Below are positions 1 through 8,922 of a DNA stretch of 64,000 nt, piece after piece. The notes beneath the pieces are model-generated. The model had not been told where the DNA came from, did no database searches, and saw only the letters and a program-made list of their open reading frames with translations. Position 1 is the stretch's first letter. Each line of letters begins with the position of its first letter. The position numbers and the translations under genes are program-made. This DNA is from Mycobacterium sp. (GTDB lineage: Bacteria; Actinomycetota; Actinomycetes; Mycobacteriales; Mycobacteriaceae): positions 95,236 through 159,235 of the forward strand of contig JAGQTU010000004.1 in NCBI GenBank assembly GCA_020438865.1, given 5' to 3'.

Positions 1-78
1 CTCCACCGCACCCAGCAGCGCATCGGCGAACTGCTCGAGGACCGCCCGCCGATCGGAGCCATCGGACTCAGCGTTCAT
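1..78 (-). CDS. N-terminal fragment of an unidentified protein (runs off the window)
   Basis: A minus-strand reading frame opens with ATG at 76-78 and continues open to the window edge, giving 26 residues that begin MNAESDGSDRRAVLEQF. The segment after residue 10 looks helical. It is too short to assign to a family. Its position, reading away from an intergenic gap and divergent from the SDR gene at 450, fits a real gene start. I infer that it is coding only from the open frame and layout. Confidence 0.45.
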   Translation of the reverse strand, partial: MNAESDGSDRRAVLEQFADALLGAVE

Positions 79-449
79 GCCGCCATTGTGCGGTGCGGGG
101 TGCGCGCTCCGGCGTGAAATCGGCGGGCAAGGTGGCGCTCGGACTAACCTCTGTGCGGTGGACTCCTTCGTCGTTCCGCACACCGATGATCAGATCGAGG
201 TCGACAGCGAACTGCGAACGGAGTGGATCGCGTTACTTCCGCTGCCGCCACGAGCTTTCGGCGACGGGTCTGGCCCCGGGCTCCCACAAGACCACCGGCC
301 GCGGCCAGGTGGTCTTCCTGTCGAGCTCGCTCGATGTGCAGAACGGGTCGATGGGACCGGTGCGCGCATAGCCGACCGCTCGTCGCGCCTCGTGCGGTAG
401 AACGGTGTAAGCCACATCCGTCATCGGACCAGTCCCGAGGGGGACCGCC
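79..449. other. Intergenic region without a supported gene
   Basis: This 371-base gap lies between a leftward gene start and the SDR gene. Several open frames cross it on both strands, but they are arginine/serine/proline-rich and have no ribosome binding site or recognisable domain, as expected of chance frames in GC-rich DNA. It presumably holds the divergent promoters. A purine-rich stretch (GAGGGGGA, about 436-444) serves the SDR start. Confidence 0.5.
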
Positions 450-1265
450 ATGCAGTCTGTCAGAGGGATGAACGTCCTGGTCACCGGCGCAGCCATGGGC
501 CTGGGAAAGCTCTTCGCCACCAACGCCGTCCGCGAGGGCGCCGCCACGGTCGTGCTTTGGGACGCCAACGAGGTGGCGTTGAAGGAGACCGCGGCAGAGT
601 TGGAGGCGGCCGGCGGCGTCATCCAGTACGAGACCGTCGACGTCAGCTCGCAGACCCGGGTGGCCGAGGCCGCCGAGCGGGTGCGAGCCGGCCTCGGCAC
701 CATCCACGTGCTGTTCAACAACGCCGGAATCGTCCGCGGCAACGGCTACTTCTGGGAGAGCCGCCCCCGCGACTTCCTGCTCACCATGGAGGTCAACTCC
801 GTCGGCCCGATGCTGGTCGCCCGCGAGTTCCTGCCGGCCATGATCGCCTCCGGCAGCGACTGCCGACTCGTCAACATCGCATCGTCGGCCGGCCTGAACG
901 CCATCCCCCGGATGGCCGCCTATGCGGCGTCCAAGTGGGCGGCGGTCGGTTTCTCCGATTCGCTTCGGCTCGAACTCGAGCAGGCCGGGCACGATCGGGT
1001 GAAGGTCACCACCGTGTGCCCCACCTACATCAACACCGGAATGTTCGACGGCGCGAAGGGCATCCTGTTCACCCCGATGCTCGAGCAGCAGGACGTCGTC
1101 GCCCGCACCTGGGCGGCGATGCTGGCCGGCGCGCCGTTCGTGGTGATGCCGTGGACGTCGAAGATGAACAAGGTGCTCTCCGCAGTGCTGCCGGTCCGGC
1201 TGCGTGATTTCTACCTGCGTCGCGTCGGTGTGTACAACTCGATGGACGAGTTCACCGGCCACTAG
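450..1265 (+). CDS. Short-chain dehydrogenase/reductase (SDR) family oxidoreductase
   Basis: This 271-residue protein has the classical SDR layout. The NAD(P)-binding motif TGAAMGLG is at about residues 12-19, NNAG at 90-93, the catalytic Ser in IASSAG at about 145, and the YAASK tetrad (Tyr158, Lys162) follows. A C-terminal stretch of about 70 residues after the catalytic region resembles retinol/steroid-type SDRs (SDR16C-like) that act on lipophilic alcohols or ketones. The substrate cannot be read from the sequence. The start at 450 is supported by a GAGGGGGA Shine-Dalgarno about 6 nt upstream. The gene stands alone and is followed by an unrelated lipoprotein gene. Confidence 0.9.
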   Translation: MQSVRGMNVLVTGAAMGLGKLFATNAVREGAATVVLWDANEVALKETAAELEAAGGVIQYETVDVSSQTRVAEAAERVRAGLGTIHVLFNNAGIVRGNGYFWESRPRDFLLTMEVNSVGPMLVAREFLPAMIASGSDCRLVNIASSAGLNAIPRMAAYAASKWAAVGFSDSLRLELEQAGHDRVKVTTVCPTYINTGMFDGAKGILFTPMLEQQDVVARTWAAMLAGAPFVVMPWTSKMNKVLSAVLPVRLRDFYLRRVGVYNSMDEFTGH

Positions 1266-1406
1266 CCGACCGCTCGTCCCGCCCGCCGAGGATTCAGCAA
1301 TGAGTCGTTTCCACCCGCCAAGGCGCGTCGGCGCGATTAGATCGCTACGCGGTCGCGGGGGCACTGATGCAACTCGACGATGTCGCAGAGCACGCAGGAG
1401 CGAGAA

Positions 1407-2801
1407 ATGATCGGAAGCCGCGGTATCACGCCGATCGCCGTTGCCCTGGCAGCGTTGGTTGCCTCGTGTGGGTCCGGTCCGGGCGGCACCTCTGCGAATC
1501 CGGACAAGGCGAATCCGGACAATCCGTATCCCGACTACAGCGTCACCTACCTTCAGGGGCCGCCGGATCAGGCGCACATGGAGGCCAAGCCGCTCGCCTC
1601 CGGCGGCCACCGGTTCTGGATGCTCCCGGCGACGCCGCAGACGACGCAGTGGGGCGTCTACGACAACGACATGGCCCCGGTGCTGCGCATCGACTCCGGC
1701 GACACGGTGGCCATCCAGACCTTGCCCGCCGGCGGCGGCCAGGTTGCGCCCGGCATCAACGAGGGCCAGATCGAGAAGATCAACGGAGCCGTGCCGAACC
1801 GCGGCCCGCATACCGTCACCGGACCGATCTACGTCAACGGCGCCGAACCCGGTGACGTGCTGGCCATCCACATCAACCGGATCCGGCTACCCAACTTCGC
1901 CACCAACAACACCGCCAAGGGTAAGGGGCTGTTCCCCGACGAGTTCCCCGAGCAGGTCACCAGTTACTACCTCGATGCCGACAAGATGCAGATGCGCTTC
2001 GCACCCAACGTGCTGGTGCCGCTCGAACCGTTCCCCGGCGTGCTCGCGGTCGGCCGCTCGAACACCACCGGCCCCTGGTGTACCGATAACAAGTGCAGCA
2101 CCGAGCAGCCCGGGCCTTACGGCGGCAACATGGATCTCCCCGAAATGCAGGTGGGCTCAACTACTTACCTGCCGGTGCAGGTCAAGGGCGGCCTGATCTG
2201 GACCGGGGATTCGCACGCCAAGCAGGGCAACGGTGAGATCGACCTCGACGCGCTCGAGACCTGGTTTCCCGAACTCAACATCACCGTCGACGTCATCAAG
2301 AAGCAGCCGCAGGACTGGCCGACCGTCGAGACGCCGACTGGCTGGGTCGCCGTCGGCTACGACGAGGACCTCGACAGGGCGTTCGACATCAACAAGTCCG
2401 AGACCGTGAAACTGATCATGGCGACGCGGCACCTCTCCCAGGCCGATGCCATGAACGTCATGGCGAGGACCTGGGATTGCCGGATCTCCGAGGTGGTCGA
2501 CGAGGTGCTGGGCACCTATTGCGTCGTCCCGAAGGACCCCGCCACCCGACCCGCACCCGCGCTGCCGACCAGTGACACCGACACCGCGTGGGTGTCCAGC
2601 GCCAGCGCACCGAAGGCACTCGATGCGATGAAGCTGGCCGCCAGCGCGGCACTGGACAAGATGGCGAGCAATCTCGACATCACCCGCAACGACGCCTACC
2701 ACCTCGCGACGATGGTCCTCGACTGCCGGATCGACCGATGGACCGGCGGGGACAAGACGGTGGCGTGCAACGTCCCCAAGAGCATCAAGGTGCCGCAGTA
2801 A
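1407..2801 (+). CDS. Acetamidase/formamidase-family lipoprotein
   Basis: The mature part matches the FmdA/AmdA amidase fold, which hydrolyses short amides to ammonia and acid. A GGNMD motif falls mid-protein and a GDSHAKQGNGE segment follows, as in the metal-site region of the family. Unlike the cytosolic enzymes, it starts with an export signal, MIGSRG followed by a hydrophobic stretch ending in LVASC, a lipobox that predicts a lipid-anchored extracytoplasmic protein. I chose ATG 1407 over ATG 1380 because GCAGGAGCGAG precedes it and the signal then starts correctly. The C-terminal 120 residues contain two related segments, each with an aspartate-cysteine-arginine-isoleucine run (DCRI). The physiological substrate is unknown. 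Confidence 0.85.
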   Translation: MIGSRGITPIAVALAALVASCGSGPGGTSANPDKANPDNPYPDYSVTYLQGPPDQAHMEAKPLASGGHRFWMLPATPQTTQWGVYDNDMAPVLRIDSGDTVAIQTLPAGGGQVAPGINEGQIEKINGAVPNRGPHTVTGPIYVNGAEPGDVLAIHINRIRLPNFATNNTAKGKGLFPDEFPEQVTSYYLDADKMQMRFAPNVLVPLEPFPGVLAVGRSNTTGPWCTDNKCSTEQPGPYGGNMDLPEMQVGSTTYLPVQVKGGLIWTGDSHAKQGNGEIDLDALETWFPELNITVDVIKKQPQDWPTVETPTGWVAVGYDEDLDRAFDINKSETVKLIMATRHLSQADAMNVMARTWDCRISEVVDEVLGTYCVVPKDPATRPAPALPTSDTDTAWVSSASAPKALDAMKLAASAALDKMASNLDITRNDAYHLATMVLDCRIDRWTGGDKTVACNVPKSIKVPQ

Positions 2802-2814
2802 GGCCGCCGGCCCG

Positions 2815-3255
2815 CTAGGGGCAGCGCGTCATCTTCGAGGTTTTGCCGCTGCCATTGGTCGATTCCATGGTCGCGTTGTCGATGACGGTGACGTTGATCT
2901 TGAAGTCCGGCTCGTCGGGGAAACTGAGGACCCCGTCGTTGTAGGTCCAGTTGCCGAACGGGCCGTCGCTGGTGCCGTCGGAGCGCAGGTCGATGGCCAG
3001 GGTGCAGTCGCCGTCGGTACCCCATTTGCCGACCACGAAGTCCCGGTTCGGCTTGTCGCCCTTCGCCGGCGCGGCGGCGGGACCCGCCACGCCCGAGCTG
3101 GATGTGCTAGTGCTCGCCGTGCTGGTGGTCGAACTTTCCGCAGCAGTCGAAACCTGGGAGGAAACCTGCGGCGTTTCAGGGGCGGGTTTGGACTGCGCGC
3201 CGCAGGCGCTGAGGGTGAGTGCGGCGATCACGCCGGTCGCGATTGCGATCTTCAT
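2815..3255 (-). CDS. Small secreted lipoprotein, Ser/Thr-rich linker plus beta domain
   Basis: The 146-residue product begins MKIAIATGVIAALTLSAC, a lipoprotein signal with lipobox LSAC. A low-complexity Ser/Thr/Ala/Pro linker of about 45 residues follows. The C-terminal domain of about 80 residues (DFVVGKWGTDGDCTLAI onward) ends with a second Cys. This is the architecture of many mycobacterial lipoproteins with a lipocalin-like or repair-type domain. ATG 3253-3255 is chosen because GGAAGGGAAC lies just upstream. The longer frame to 3522 only adds an arginine-rich shadow of the next gene. It converges with the acetamidase-like gene, 13 bases away. Function is not recognised. Confidence 0.8.
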   Translation of the reverse strand: MKIAIATGVIAALTLSACGAQSKPAPETPQVSSQVSTAAESSTTSTASTSTSSSGVAGPAAAPAKGDKPNRDFVVGKWGTDGDCTLAIDLRSDGTSDGPFGNWTYNDGVLSFPDEPDFKINVTVIDNATMESTNGSGKTSKMTRCP

Positions 3256-3307
3256 ACGAGTTCCCTTCCGTCGAGTACGGTACCGAATCCAGTCTTTCCC
3301 GAGTGCG

Positions 3308-4549
3308 TTACGAGCGTAAGTGGTCGATGACGGTGTCAAAGCCGTTGAGCGTGAACTGATCTGCCGCGTAGTCCGCCGACACCGGTTGGGACGACTGCTT
3401 GACAACCGCCACCCCGCGGCTGCGGTCGACATAGATCCATTGGCCGTTGACACCGATCGCGCTGATCGCCTCCCGGCCGGGGGTGTGCCGGATCCACCAC
3501 TGCGCCCGGTAGCTCCAGTCACCGTCGGCCATCGGCCCGGCCGCCTCGGGGCCGTTCGAGAAGGCGGCGACGCTGCCCCCGGCCTGCAAGGTGTCGATCA
3601 CGGCCGATGGAACGATCTGTATGCCGTCGACGGTGCCGTGGTTGAGCAGCATCATGGCGAACCGGGCGAGGTCACGCGGGGCCGCGTTGAGCCCGCCACC
3701 GGCCACCAGGGTGCCGCATGGGTCGAGCAGCACATACGTCTCAGCCTCGGTGCCGAGTGGGGCCCACAGGTCATCGGACATCTGGGTCTGGAAGGACTTT
3801 CCGGTGGCCCGGTTGGTCAACCAGTTGACGACATCGGTCTTGGGGGTCTGGTAAGCGAAGACCTCGCCGTGCTCGCGGGCCGGGTCCTTGCGCAGGGTGG
3901 CCAGGAACCCGTAGAGATCGTGGACGGCTGCTCCGGGCGCCGGATCGACCCAGCCCAATGCCCGCCCATAGTCCCAGATGCCGGAGGTCGGGTCGGCGTA
4001 GTCCTCGCTGAAGTCCATCGAGTTGACCATGTCCATGACCTGCCCGACGGTCGCGCCGGCGAACGCGGAGGCGCCCGCCAGTTCCGGCACGATCGCGGTG
4101 ACCTCCGTCGCTTCGTCGAGCAGACCGTCGGTCACCGCCATCAGCGCGAACAGCCCAGCGAAGGACTTGGTGCACGACATCATCTGATGCGGGTGGGTGG
4201 CGTGCATGCCGTTGGCGTAGTACTCGAAGACGATCCGGTCGCCGGTGGTGACGAGCAACGAGTCCGTGTAGGTCTCGCGCAGGAAGGCCGGGAAGTCGGC
4301 GATGCTGCCGTCGGCGCGCGGAACCGCCAGTTTCCCTATCCCACTGTCGATTTCGACATCGGCGGGGCGAACCGTGTCGGCGGTGCGTATCGGTGCCGAC
4401 GGATAGATAGTCCGCATGTGCAGGTACGCCCACCGGTTGTAGGGCGGCAGGAAGATCGCGTTGGAGCGGTTCACCTGTTTGTCGGGGGGCGGCGGAAAGC
4501 CCACCATGATGCCGAGTTCCTCGGCGGTCGCATACGGATCCGCGGTCAC
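3308..4549 (-). CDS. Serine hydrolase, beta-lactamase/6-aminohexanoate-dimer-hydrolase-like (S12)
   Basis: This 413-residue cytoplasmic protein has a class C beta-lactamase fold. The nucleophile motif is SCTK (Ser125, Lys128), and a WDYGRALGW segment and the late region GVNGQWIYVDR match NylB-type esterases and amide hydrolases that lack true beta-lactamase activity. No signal peptide is seen. The start is GTG 4547-4549. A TACGAT box ends 6 nt before it, so the transcript is probably leaderless. The natural substrate is unknown, and esterase or amide hydrolase activity is the family expectation. Confidence 0.85.
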   Translation of the reverse strand: MTADPYATAEELGIMVGFPPPPDKQVNRSNAIFLPPYNRWAYLHMRTIYPSAPIRTADTVRPADVEIDSGIGKLAVPRADGSIADFPAFLRETYTDSLLVTTGDRIVFEYYANGMHATHPHQMMSCTKSFAGLFALMAVTDGLLDEATEVTAIVPELAGASAFAGATVGQVMDMVNSMDFSEDYADPTSGIWDYGRALGWVDPAPGAAVHDLYGFLATLRKDPAREHGEVFAYQTPKTDVVNWLTNRATGKSFQTQMSDDLWAPLGTEAETYVLLDPCGTLVAGGGLNAAPRDLARFAMMLLNHGTVDGIQIVPSAVIDTLQAGGSVAAFSNGPEAAGPMADGDWSYRAQWWIRHTPGREAISAIGVNGQWIYVDRSRGVAVVKQSSQPVSADYAADQFTLNGFDTVIDHLRS

Positions 4550-4555
4550 CGGGGC

Positions 4556-4561
4556 ATCGTA
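4556..4561 (-). promoter_or_regulatory. Probable -10 box (TACGAT) of the serine hydrolase gene
   Basis: TACGAT on the minus strand is followed by 6 nt and then the GTG start, which places the transcription start on the start codon. Confidence 0.45.
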
Positions 4562-4597
4562 GGCTGCGCTACCGCAGCGTGGGTTCGATCGCAGCCA

Positions 4598-4996
4598 TCA
4601 GGCAGGCGGGTCGAAGTGCACCCACTTCGAGGCGCCGACCGGCCCGACGCACTGCACCGGTATTCCGGGGGTCTGCGGCTGCATGGTGTTGCCGCTGAGC
4701 CGGATCTGGCCGTTGGTGCCCGGGACGGCGCAGGGCAGCGACACCGCGGCCTCCCCGATCAGGGGTCCGGTCGGCACCCACACCGCATTCGCTGAGCAGA
4801 TGAGCGTGCTCTTGTCGGCGGTCAGCCCGAACACGAAGGTGGTACTGGGCGTGCAGGGCGAACCGGCGACCACATTGCGGGCCACCCCCGGCAGACAGTC
4901 CGCCGAGTCGCACGCGGCCGCCGACTCCGGGGCGAAGGGCAGTGGCACAGCGAGCAGTCCGCACGCGACCGCCGCCGCGACGATGATCCTGCGCAT
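4598..4996 (-). CDS. Small secreted Cys-containing protein
   Basis: The 132-residue product starts MRRIIVAAAVACGLLAVPLPF and has a cleavable signal ending near AAAC. The mature part holds about five cysteines and short beta-like stretches (TFVFGLTADKSTLICSANAVW). GAGGGGGCACAG precedes ATG 4994-4996, so I reject the much longer upstream frame. No family is recognised. Mycobacteria carry many such small exported proteins of unknown role. Confidence 0.7.
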   Translation of the reverse strand: MRRIIVAAAVACGLLAVPLPFAPESAAACDSADCLPGVARNVVAGSPCTPSTTFVFGLTADKSTLICSANAVWVPTGPLIGEAAVSLPCAVPGTNGQIRLSGNTMQPQTPGIPVQCVGPVGASKWVHFDPPA

Positions 4997-5178
4997 CTGT
5001 GCCCCCTCGACGATCGGAATGAGCCTGCCGGCAACCGAGCCTAACGCGCGGGCGACCCCGTCGAGCGGGGTTTGCGGCCGCCGCTCCGGGTACCGTCCGG
5101 TCACGGCGAACCGACGCCCGGATGAACACCCGAGTAAACCGCCTCCAGTCGGAGCCCGCGGGTGGTAGGACTCGGCAA

Positions 5179-6252
5179 ATGGCAGCTGCGGGCACCCAAG
5201 CGACGTTCCTCCGACAACGGAGCGCCACCGGTAGCCGGACCGTGCGCCGGGTTCGGATCGCAGCTGTCGCGATCGTCGTCTTGAGTGCGACGGCATGCGG
5301 TGGTGGCTCCCCCGACCCGGCCTCCGCCGCCACCCCGTGCGCCACGGTGAACCAGCGGTACTGCGCGGCGGCCGAAGGCGATCTGCTCGACGTCACCCTC
5401 GATATCCTCCACCCGACCCAGCCCTCGCTCGGCTATGACGAGGTGTACTCCCGTCTCGGTCGGTACACCATCGGCAAGGATGCGTCGAACCAATTGTTCG
5501 ACGCCTGGTGCGCCGCCAATGGGCAGAAGGCGATGCAGTCAGTTAAGCCGGGCGCATCGATATCCGACCGGTCCAGCTTCACCTGCACGGTTCCCCTCGG
5601 TTCGGAAACCGCCGAAACCACCGAGCCGATGAAGACCGCAGTCATCGGACCCGGCGGACAGGTGTACCTGACCGACGGGCACCACACGCTGACCTCGTTC
5701 TGGGAGGTCCCCGGCGGCGGACCGAGCGCCCATGTCCGGCTGAAGGTCACGGGTAACCTCTCCAAGCTCGCCCCAGAAGCGTTCTGGCAGGAGATGCAAA
5801 CTCGGGGCTGGACCTGGCTGCGAGACGCCGACGGTAAAACCATTGCACCCGAGGCTCTCCCGAAGAATCTCGGCTTGAAGCAGTTCGCCAACGACCAGTA
5901 CCGGGGGGTGTTGTTCTTCGCGCGCGACATCGGTTACAGCCAGGATGACAACACTCCCGCGTTTCAGGAATTCTATTGGGGACACTGGCTGCGGACCCAG
6001 ACCGATCCGAGCTTGAACCCGAACAACTTCCCCCTCAACGAGTTCAGCCCGTACCTCACCCTAGTGGGCAACGTGGCGAAGGCCATGGTCGCCTTGCCGG
6101 GTGACGCAAAGATCACCGACACCCTGGATGCCAACGCGCTGGGACGACTGGATGCTTTCGGGGAGAAGGCGTTCGAAGCGCTCTCGCAGCCGTTGTCCGC
6201 CCCGAAGCCGGGCAAGCTGGCGATCGCGCTCGAGTACAAACGGACGCACTGA
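5179..6252 (+). CDS. ParB-like nuclease-domain (ParBc_2 type) lipoprotein
   Basis: After a lipoprotein signal ending LSATAC comes a domain with the segment GQVYLTDGHHTLTSFWEV. This DGHHT-type motif is typical of the putative ParB-like nuclease family PF08857, in which the histidines are conserved. The rest (residues about 90-350) has no other recognisable motif. The start is uncertain. ATG 5122 and ATG 5179 are in frame, as is GTG 5242, which would give the neatest signal peptide (VRRVRIAAVAIVV then LSATAC). I list 5179 because a weak GTAGGA precedes it. Activity on nucleic acid outside the membrane is not established, so the domain name should not be read as a function. Confidence 0.65.
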   Translation: MAAAGTQATFLRQRSATGSRTVRRVRIAAVAIVVLSATACGGGSPDPASAATPCATVNQRYCAAAEGDLLDVTLDILHPTQPSLGYDEVYSRLGRYTIGKDASNQLFDAWCAANGQKAMQSVKPGASISDRSSFTCTVPLGSETAETTEPMKTAVIGPGGQVYLTDGHHTLTSFWEVPGGGPSAHVRLKVTGNLSKLAPEAFWQEMQTRGWTWLRDADGKTIAPEALPKNLGLKQFANDQYRGVLFFARDIGYSQDDNTPAFQEFYWGHWLRTQTDPSLNPNNFPLNEFSPYLTLVGNVAKAMVALPGDAKITDTLDANALGRLDAFGEKAFEALSQPLSAPKPGKLAIALEYKRTH

Positions 6253-6300
6253 CCCGGCGACCCGCCGGTGGGTGGCCACACCGGCAACAGTCCGTCCGGC

Positions 6301-6306
6301 TACGGT
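6301..6306 (+). promoter_or_regulatory. Probable -10 box (TACGGT) of the lipoprotein hydrolase gene
   Basis: TACGGT is followed by 7 nt and then the GTG at 6314. Confidence 0.4.
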
Positions 6307-6313
6307 CGATCGG

Positions 6314-7813
6314 GTGACGACGTCGCGACCGCGAATCACCCGAGTTTGCGCCGCGGCAACCGCCTTCCTCGGCCTGACCGCCGCTGTGGCCTGCGCACCC
6401 ACACCGCCGCCGACGTCAGCGCCGTCGGGGCGACCGCCGGCGGTGGTCACCGCTTTGCCGCCGCCCCCGATAGCGACCGTGACACCGGAAGGCGACTTCG
6501 CGGCCGTCACCCGCCTGGTGAACGATGCGATCACCGCCCACCGGCTGCCCGGCGCCGTGGTGCAGGTCGGGCATGCGGGGAAGCTCGAGTTCCGCCAGGC
6601 CTACGGCGCTCGCAAGCTGCCCGGGGAACCCGGGCTGGACGGTTCGCCGTCGGCCGCCGAGCCGATGACCGCCGACACCGTCTTCGACATGGCGTCGCTG
6701 ACCAAGGTTCTGGGCACCACCACCGCCGTTCTGCAGCTCTACGAGCGAGGAAGGATTCAGTTCGACGATCCGGTGCAGACCTACCTACCCGAGTTCAATG
6801 CGGACAACGACCCGGAGCGTGCGCAGGTGACGCTGCGGATGCTGCTCACCCACACGTCGGGGATCGGGGGTGACCTGAGCCACCAGGGTCCCTGGGGACT
6901 GGTCGCCGCCGACCGGGAGGATGGCATTCACCGGGCGCTGACGGCACCGTTGGAGTTGGCGCCCGCGCAGGCGTTCCACTACTCCGACATCAACTTCATC
7001 ATCCTGGGCGTGCTCGTCGAGAGGCTCACCGGCGAACCGCTCGACGAATATGTGCAGGAGAACGTCTTCGCCCCGCTGGGCATGACCGAGACTCGGTATC
7101 TACCCGCCGTCAAGGCGTGCGGCCCACACCGAACGTACGGCACCGCAATCGCTTTCGACCCGAACGGGTCATCCGCCGCGGACTGTCCGGACGGCACGTG
7201 GAGCATCGACCTGCTGAGCCGCATCGCGCCGACCGCGCACGACGAGGACACCCCGGGCATCAACCCGGACTTCGACCATCTGCTGCGCGGCACCGTCCAC
7301 GACCCGACGGCGCGGCGGATGGGCGGGGTGGCCGGCAGTGCCGGGGTCTTCTCGACGGTGCAGGATGTCGGCATATTCGCCCAGGCGCTCCTCGACCGCC
7401 TCGCCGGACGCCCGAGCGTGTTCCCGCTGAGCCAATCGACGCTGCAACTGGCGACGACGCCGCAGCAGCCCGGGCACACCGAGGGACAGGTCGCGGCGGC
7501 GAACGACGCCTTCCGGCGAAGCGTCGCGCTGAACCGGGAACCGAACTACCCGGCCATCGCCGGAGTGGACCTGCGCGGGTTCGGCTGGGACATCGACACC
7601 CCGCATTCCCGGCCGCGCGGCACGATCTTCCCCGTCGGCAGCTTCGGCCACACCGGGTTCACCGGTGTGACGATGTGGCTCGATCCCGGATCCGACAGCT
7701 ACGTCATCGTCCTGGCGAACGTGATCCATCAGCGCGGCGGCCCACCCGTCGCAAGGCTGAGCGGCCAGGTCGCCACCGCGGCGGCGCGGGCGCTGCATCT
7801 CTACGGCAGCTGA
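6314..7813 (+). CDS. Serine hydrolase lipoprotein (class C beta-lactamase/PBP4*-like)
   Basis: The 499-residue protein carries a lipoprotein signal (lipobox Cys27, TAAVAC), a Pro-rich linker to about residue 58, then a full serine beta-lactamase fold. The nucleophile motif is SLTK (Ser128, Lys131), the second motif is YSD in FHYSDINFI, and the third is the late GHTGFTG stretch (HTG). Length and motifs fit esterase or D-aminopeptidase-like members of family S12 on the cell surface. GTG 6314 is preferred because it gives the signal peptide and sits 7 nt after a TACGGT box. The longer frame from 6101 overlaps the preceding gene. Confidence 0.85.
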   Translation: MTTSRPRITRVCAAATAFLGLTAAVACAPTPPPTSAPSGRPPAVVTALPPPPIATVTPEGDFAAVTRLVNDAITAHRLPGAVVQVGHAGKLEFRQAYGARKLPGEPGLDGSPSAAEPMTADTVFDMASLTKVLGTTTAVLQLYERGRIQFDDPVQTYLPEFNADNDPERAQVTLRMLLTHTSGIGGDLSHQGPWGLVAADREDGIHRALTAPLELAPAQAFHYSDINFIILGVLVERLTGEPLDEYVQENVFAPLGMTETRYLPAVKACGPHRTYGTAIAFDPNGSSAADCPDGTWSIDLLSRIAPTAHDEDTPGINPDFDHLLRGTVHDPTARRMGGVAGSAGVFSTVQDVGIFAQALLDRLAGRPSVFPLSQSTLQLATTPQQPGHTEGQVAAANDAFRRSVALNREPNYPAIAGVDLRGFGWDIDTPHSRPRGTIFPVGSFGHTGFTGVTMWLDPGSDSYVIVLANVIHQRGGPPVARLSGQVATAAARALHLYGS

Positions 7814-7898
7814 TCGCCACCTCGGTGAACTCGCTGCGGGATTCGGTGAATCGGTGGGAGTGTGCAGTTGCCCCCACCGTCCGGTCGCCTCCGGAAGG

Positions 7899-8909
7899 AT
7901 GAACCACCAGATGCCGCTCGCCGTCGGCGACTCCCTGCCCCCGGAGTTGCGTCCACAACTGGACGACGCGCTGGAGATCGTGTGCAACGAGTTCGACGGC
8001 CTCGATCCGCATCAGCAGTACCACAACGCCTTCTCGCGGGTGTTGAAGCCCGATCCGCTGGGGCGGGTGCTGATGATGGGCACCGATCAGCGTGATCTGT
8101 TCGTCCCGATGCTGCGGCGCGCCGTCCGGGAGTACCTGCCGGCCGAAGGCCACATCTTCGACTTCGGCGCCGGTGACGGCCAGACGTTCGCGTACATCGC
8201 CGATGCCGTCCCGGCGGGGACAACCGTCTCCATCGAGGAGCCCAATCCCGGGTATCTGACTGCGTATCAAGCATTTCTGGAAAGCCGGCCGCACCTTCGC
8301 CGCGGCGCGGCGCTTCGTTCCAGCATCGACGAACTCGCCCGGCAACCATCGGAAGGCGATCTTCCGGAGCGGGCGAGCATCGATCTGGCGCTGGCCCTGC
8401 ACATGATCTACTTCACCGCGGACGTGGCCGAGAGCCTGTGCACGATGCTTCGCTTCGTGAAGCCCGGCGGTGCCCTGTTCAGTGTCGTCACCGACGAGGC
8501 GACCGCCTACGGCGGCTCGGTGCTCCGGGCGTTCATCGACTCGGGCGGCGACACGGGCGACAACGCCGGCCATCTCGCCGCCATCGACGAACGCCGCCGG
8601 CTCCTGGGTCCGGATGCCGAGGGCGGTGGTTTGCTTCCCACCACACTGTGGGCGCGGGGCATCAGCGTCGACGTCGAATCCGTGCGTCAGCCGAGCCGCA
8701 TGTACGGGCACAGCTTCGCGGACCTACTGGCGATCGCGAACATCGGCGTGCTGGTGAACGTGCCCGGGCCACAGAAGTTCGAGAGCGCCGCGAAGGTTCT
8801 GCGCGACCGCCCCGGCGAGGTCGGGCTTCGCATCGAAACCGAAGGGCCCCGGGCGGGCATGTGGAGCGTGGTGCAACCTCAGTGGGTGACGCAGGTCCGG
8901 CGGCGCTAG
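7899..8909 (+). CDS. SAM-dependent methyltransferase-like protein
   Basis: A class I methyltransferase core is visible. Motif I is HIFDFGAGDGQTFAYI, followed by an acidic loop (SIEEPNPGY) and a later LALALHMIYFTADV strand with a VKPGG turn. The C-terminal 130 residues are family-variable. ATG 7899 directly abuts GGAAGG, so ATG 7911 (MPLAVGD), 12 nt further on, is an equally possible start. It follows the lipoprotein hydrolase by about 85 nt on the same strand and may be co-transcribed. The acceptor molecule is unknown. Confidence 0.75.
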   Translation: MNHQMPLAVGDSLPPELRPQLDDALEIVCNEFDGLDPHQQYHNAFSRVLKPDPLGRVLMMGTDQRDLFVPMLRRAVREYLPAEGHIFDFGAGDGQTFAYIADAVPAGTTVSIEEPNPGYLTAYQAFLESRPHLRRGAALRSSIDELARQPSEGDLPERASIDLALALHMIYFTADVAESLCTMLRFVKPGGALFSVVTDEATAYGGSVLRAFIDSGGDTGDNAGHLAAIDERRRLLGPDAEGGGLLPTTLWARGISVDVESVRQPSRMYGHSFADLLAIANIGVLVNVPGPQKFESAAKVLRDRPGEVGLRIETEGPRAGMWSVVQPQWVTQVRRR

Positions 8910-8922
8910 CCGTACGGACGCC

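Noticed and set aside
144-1871. Very long minus-strand frame opposite the SDR and amidase genes
   Set aside because: It is an Arg/Gly/His-rich shadow frame with no domain, crossing two well-supported genes on the other strand.
2802-2814. Terminator between the convergent amidase-like and lipoprotein genes
   Set aside because: Only 13 bases separate the stops and no stem-loop is visible there.
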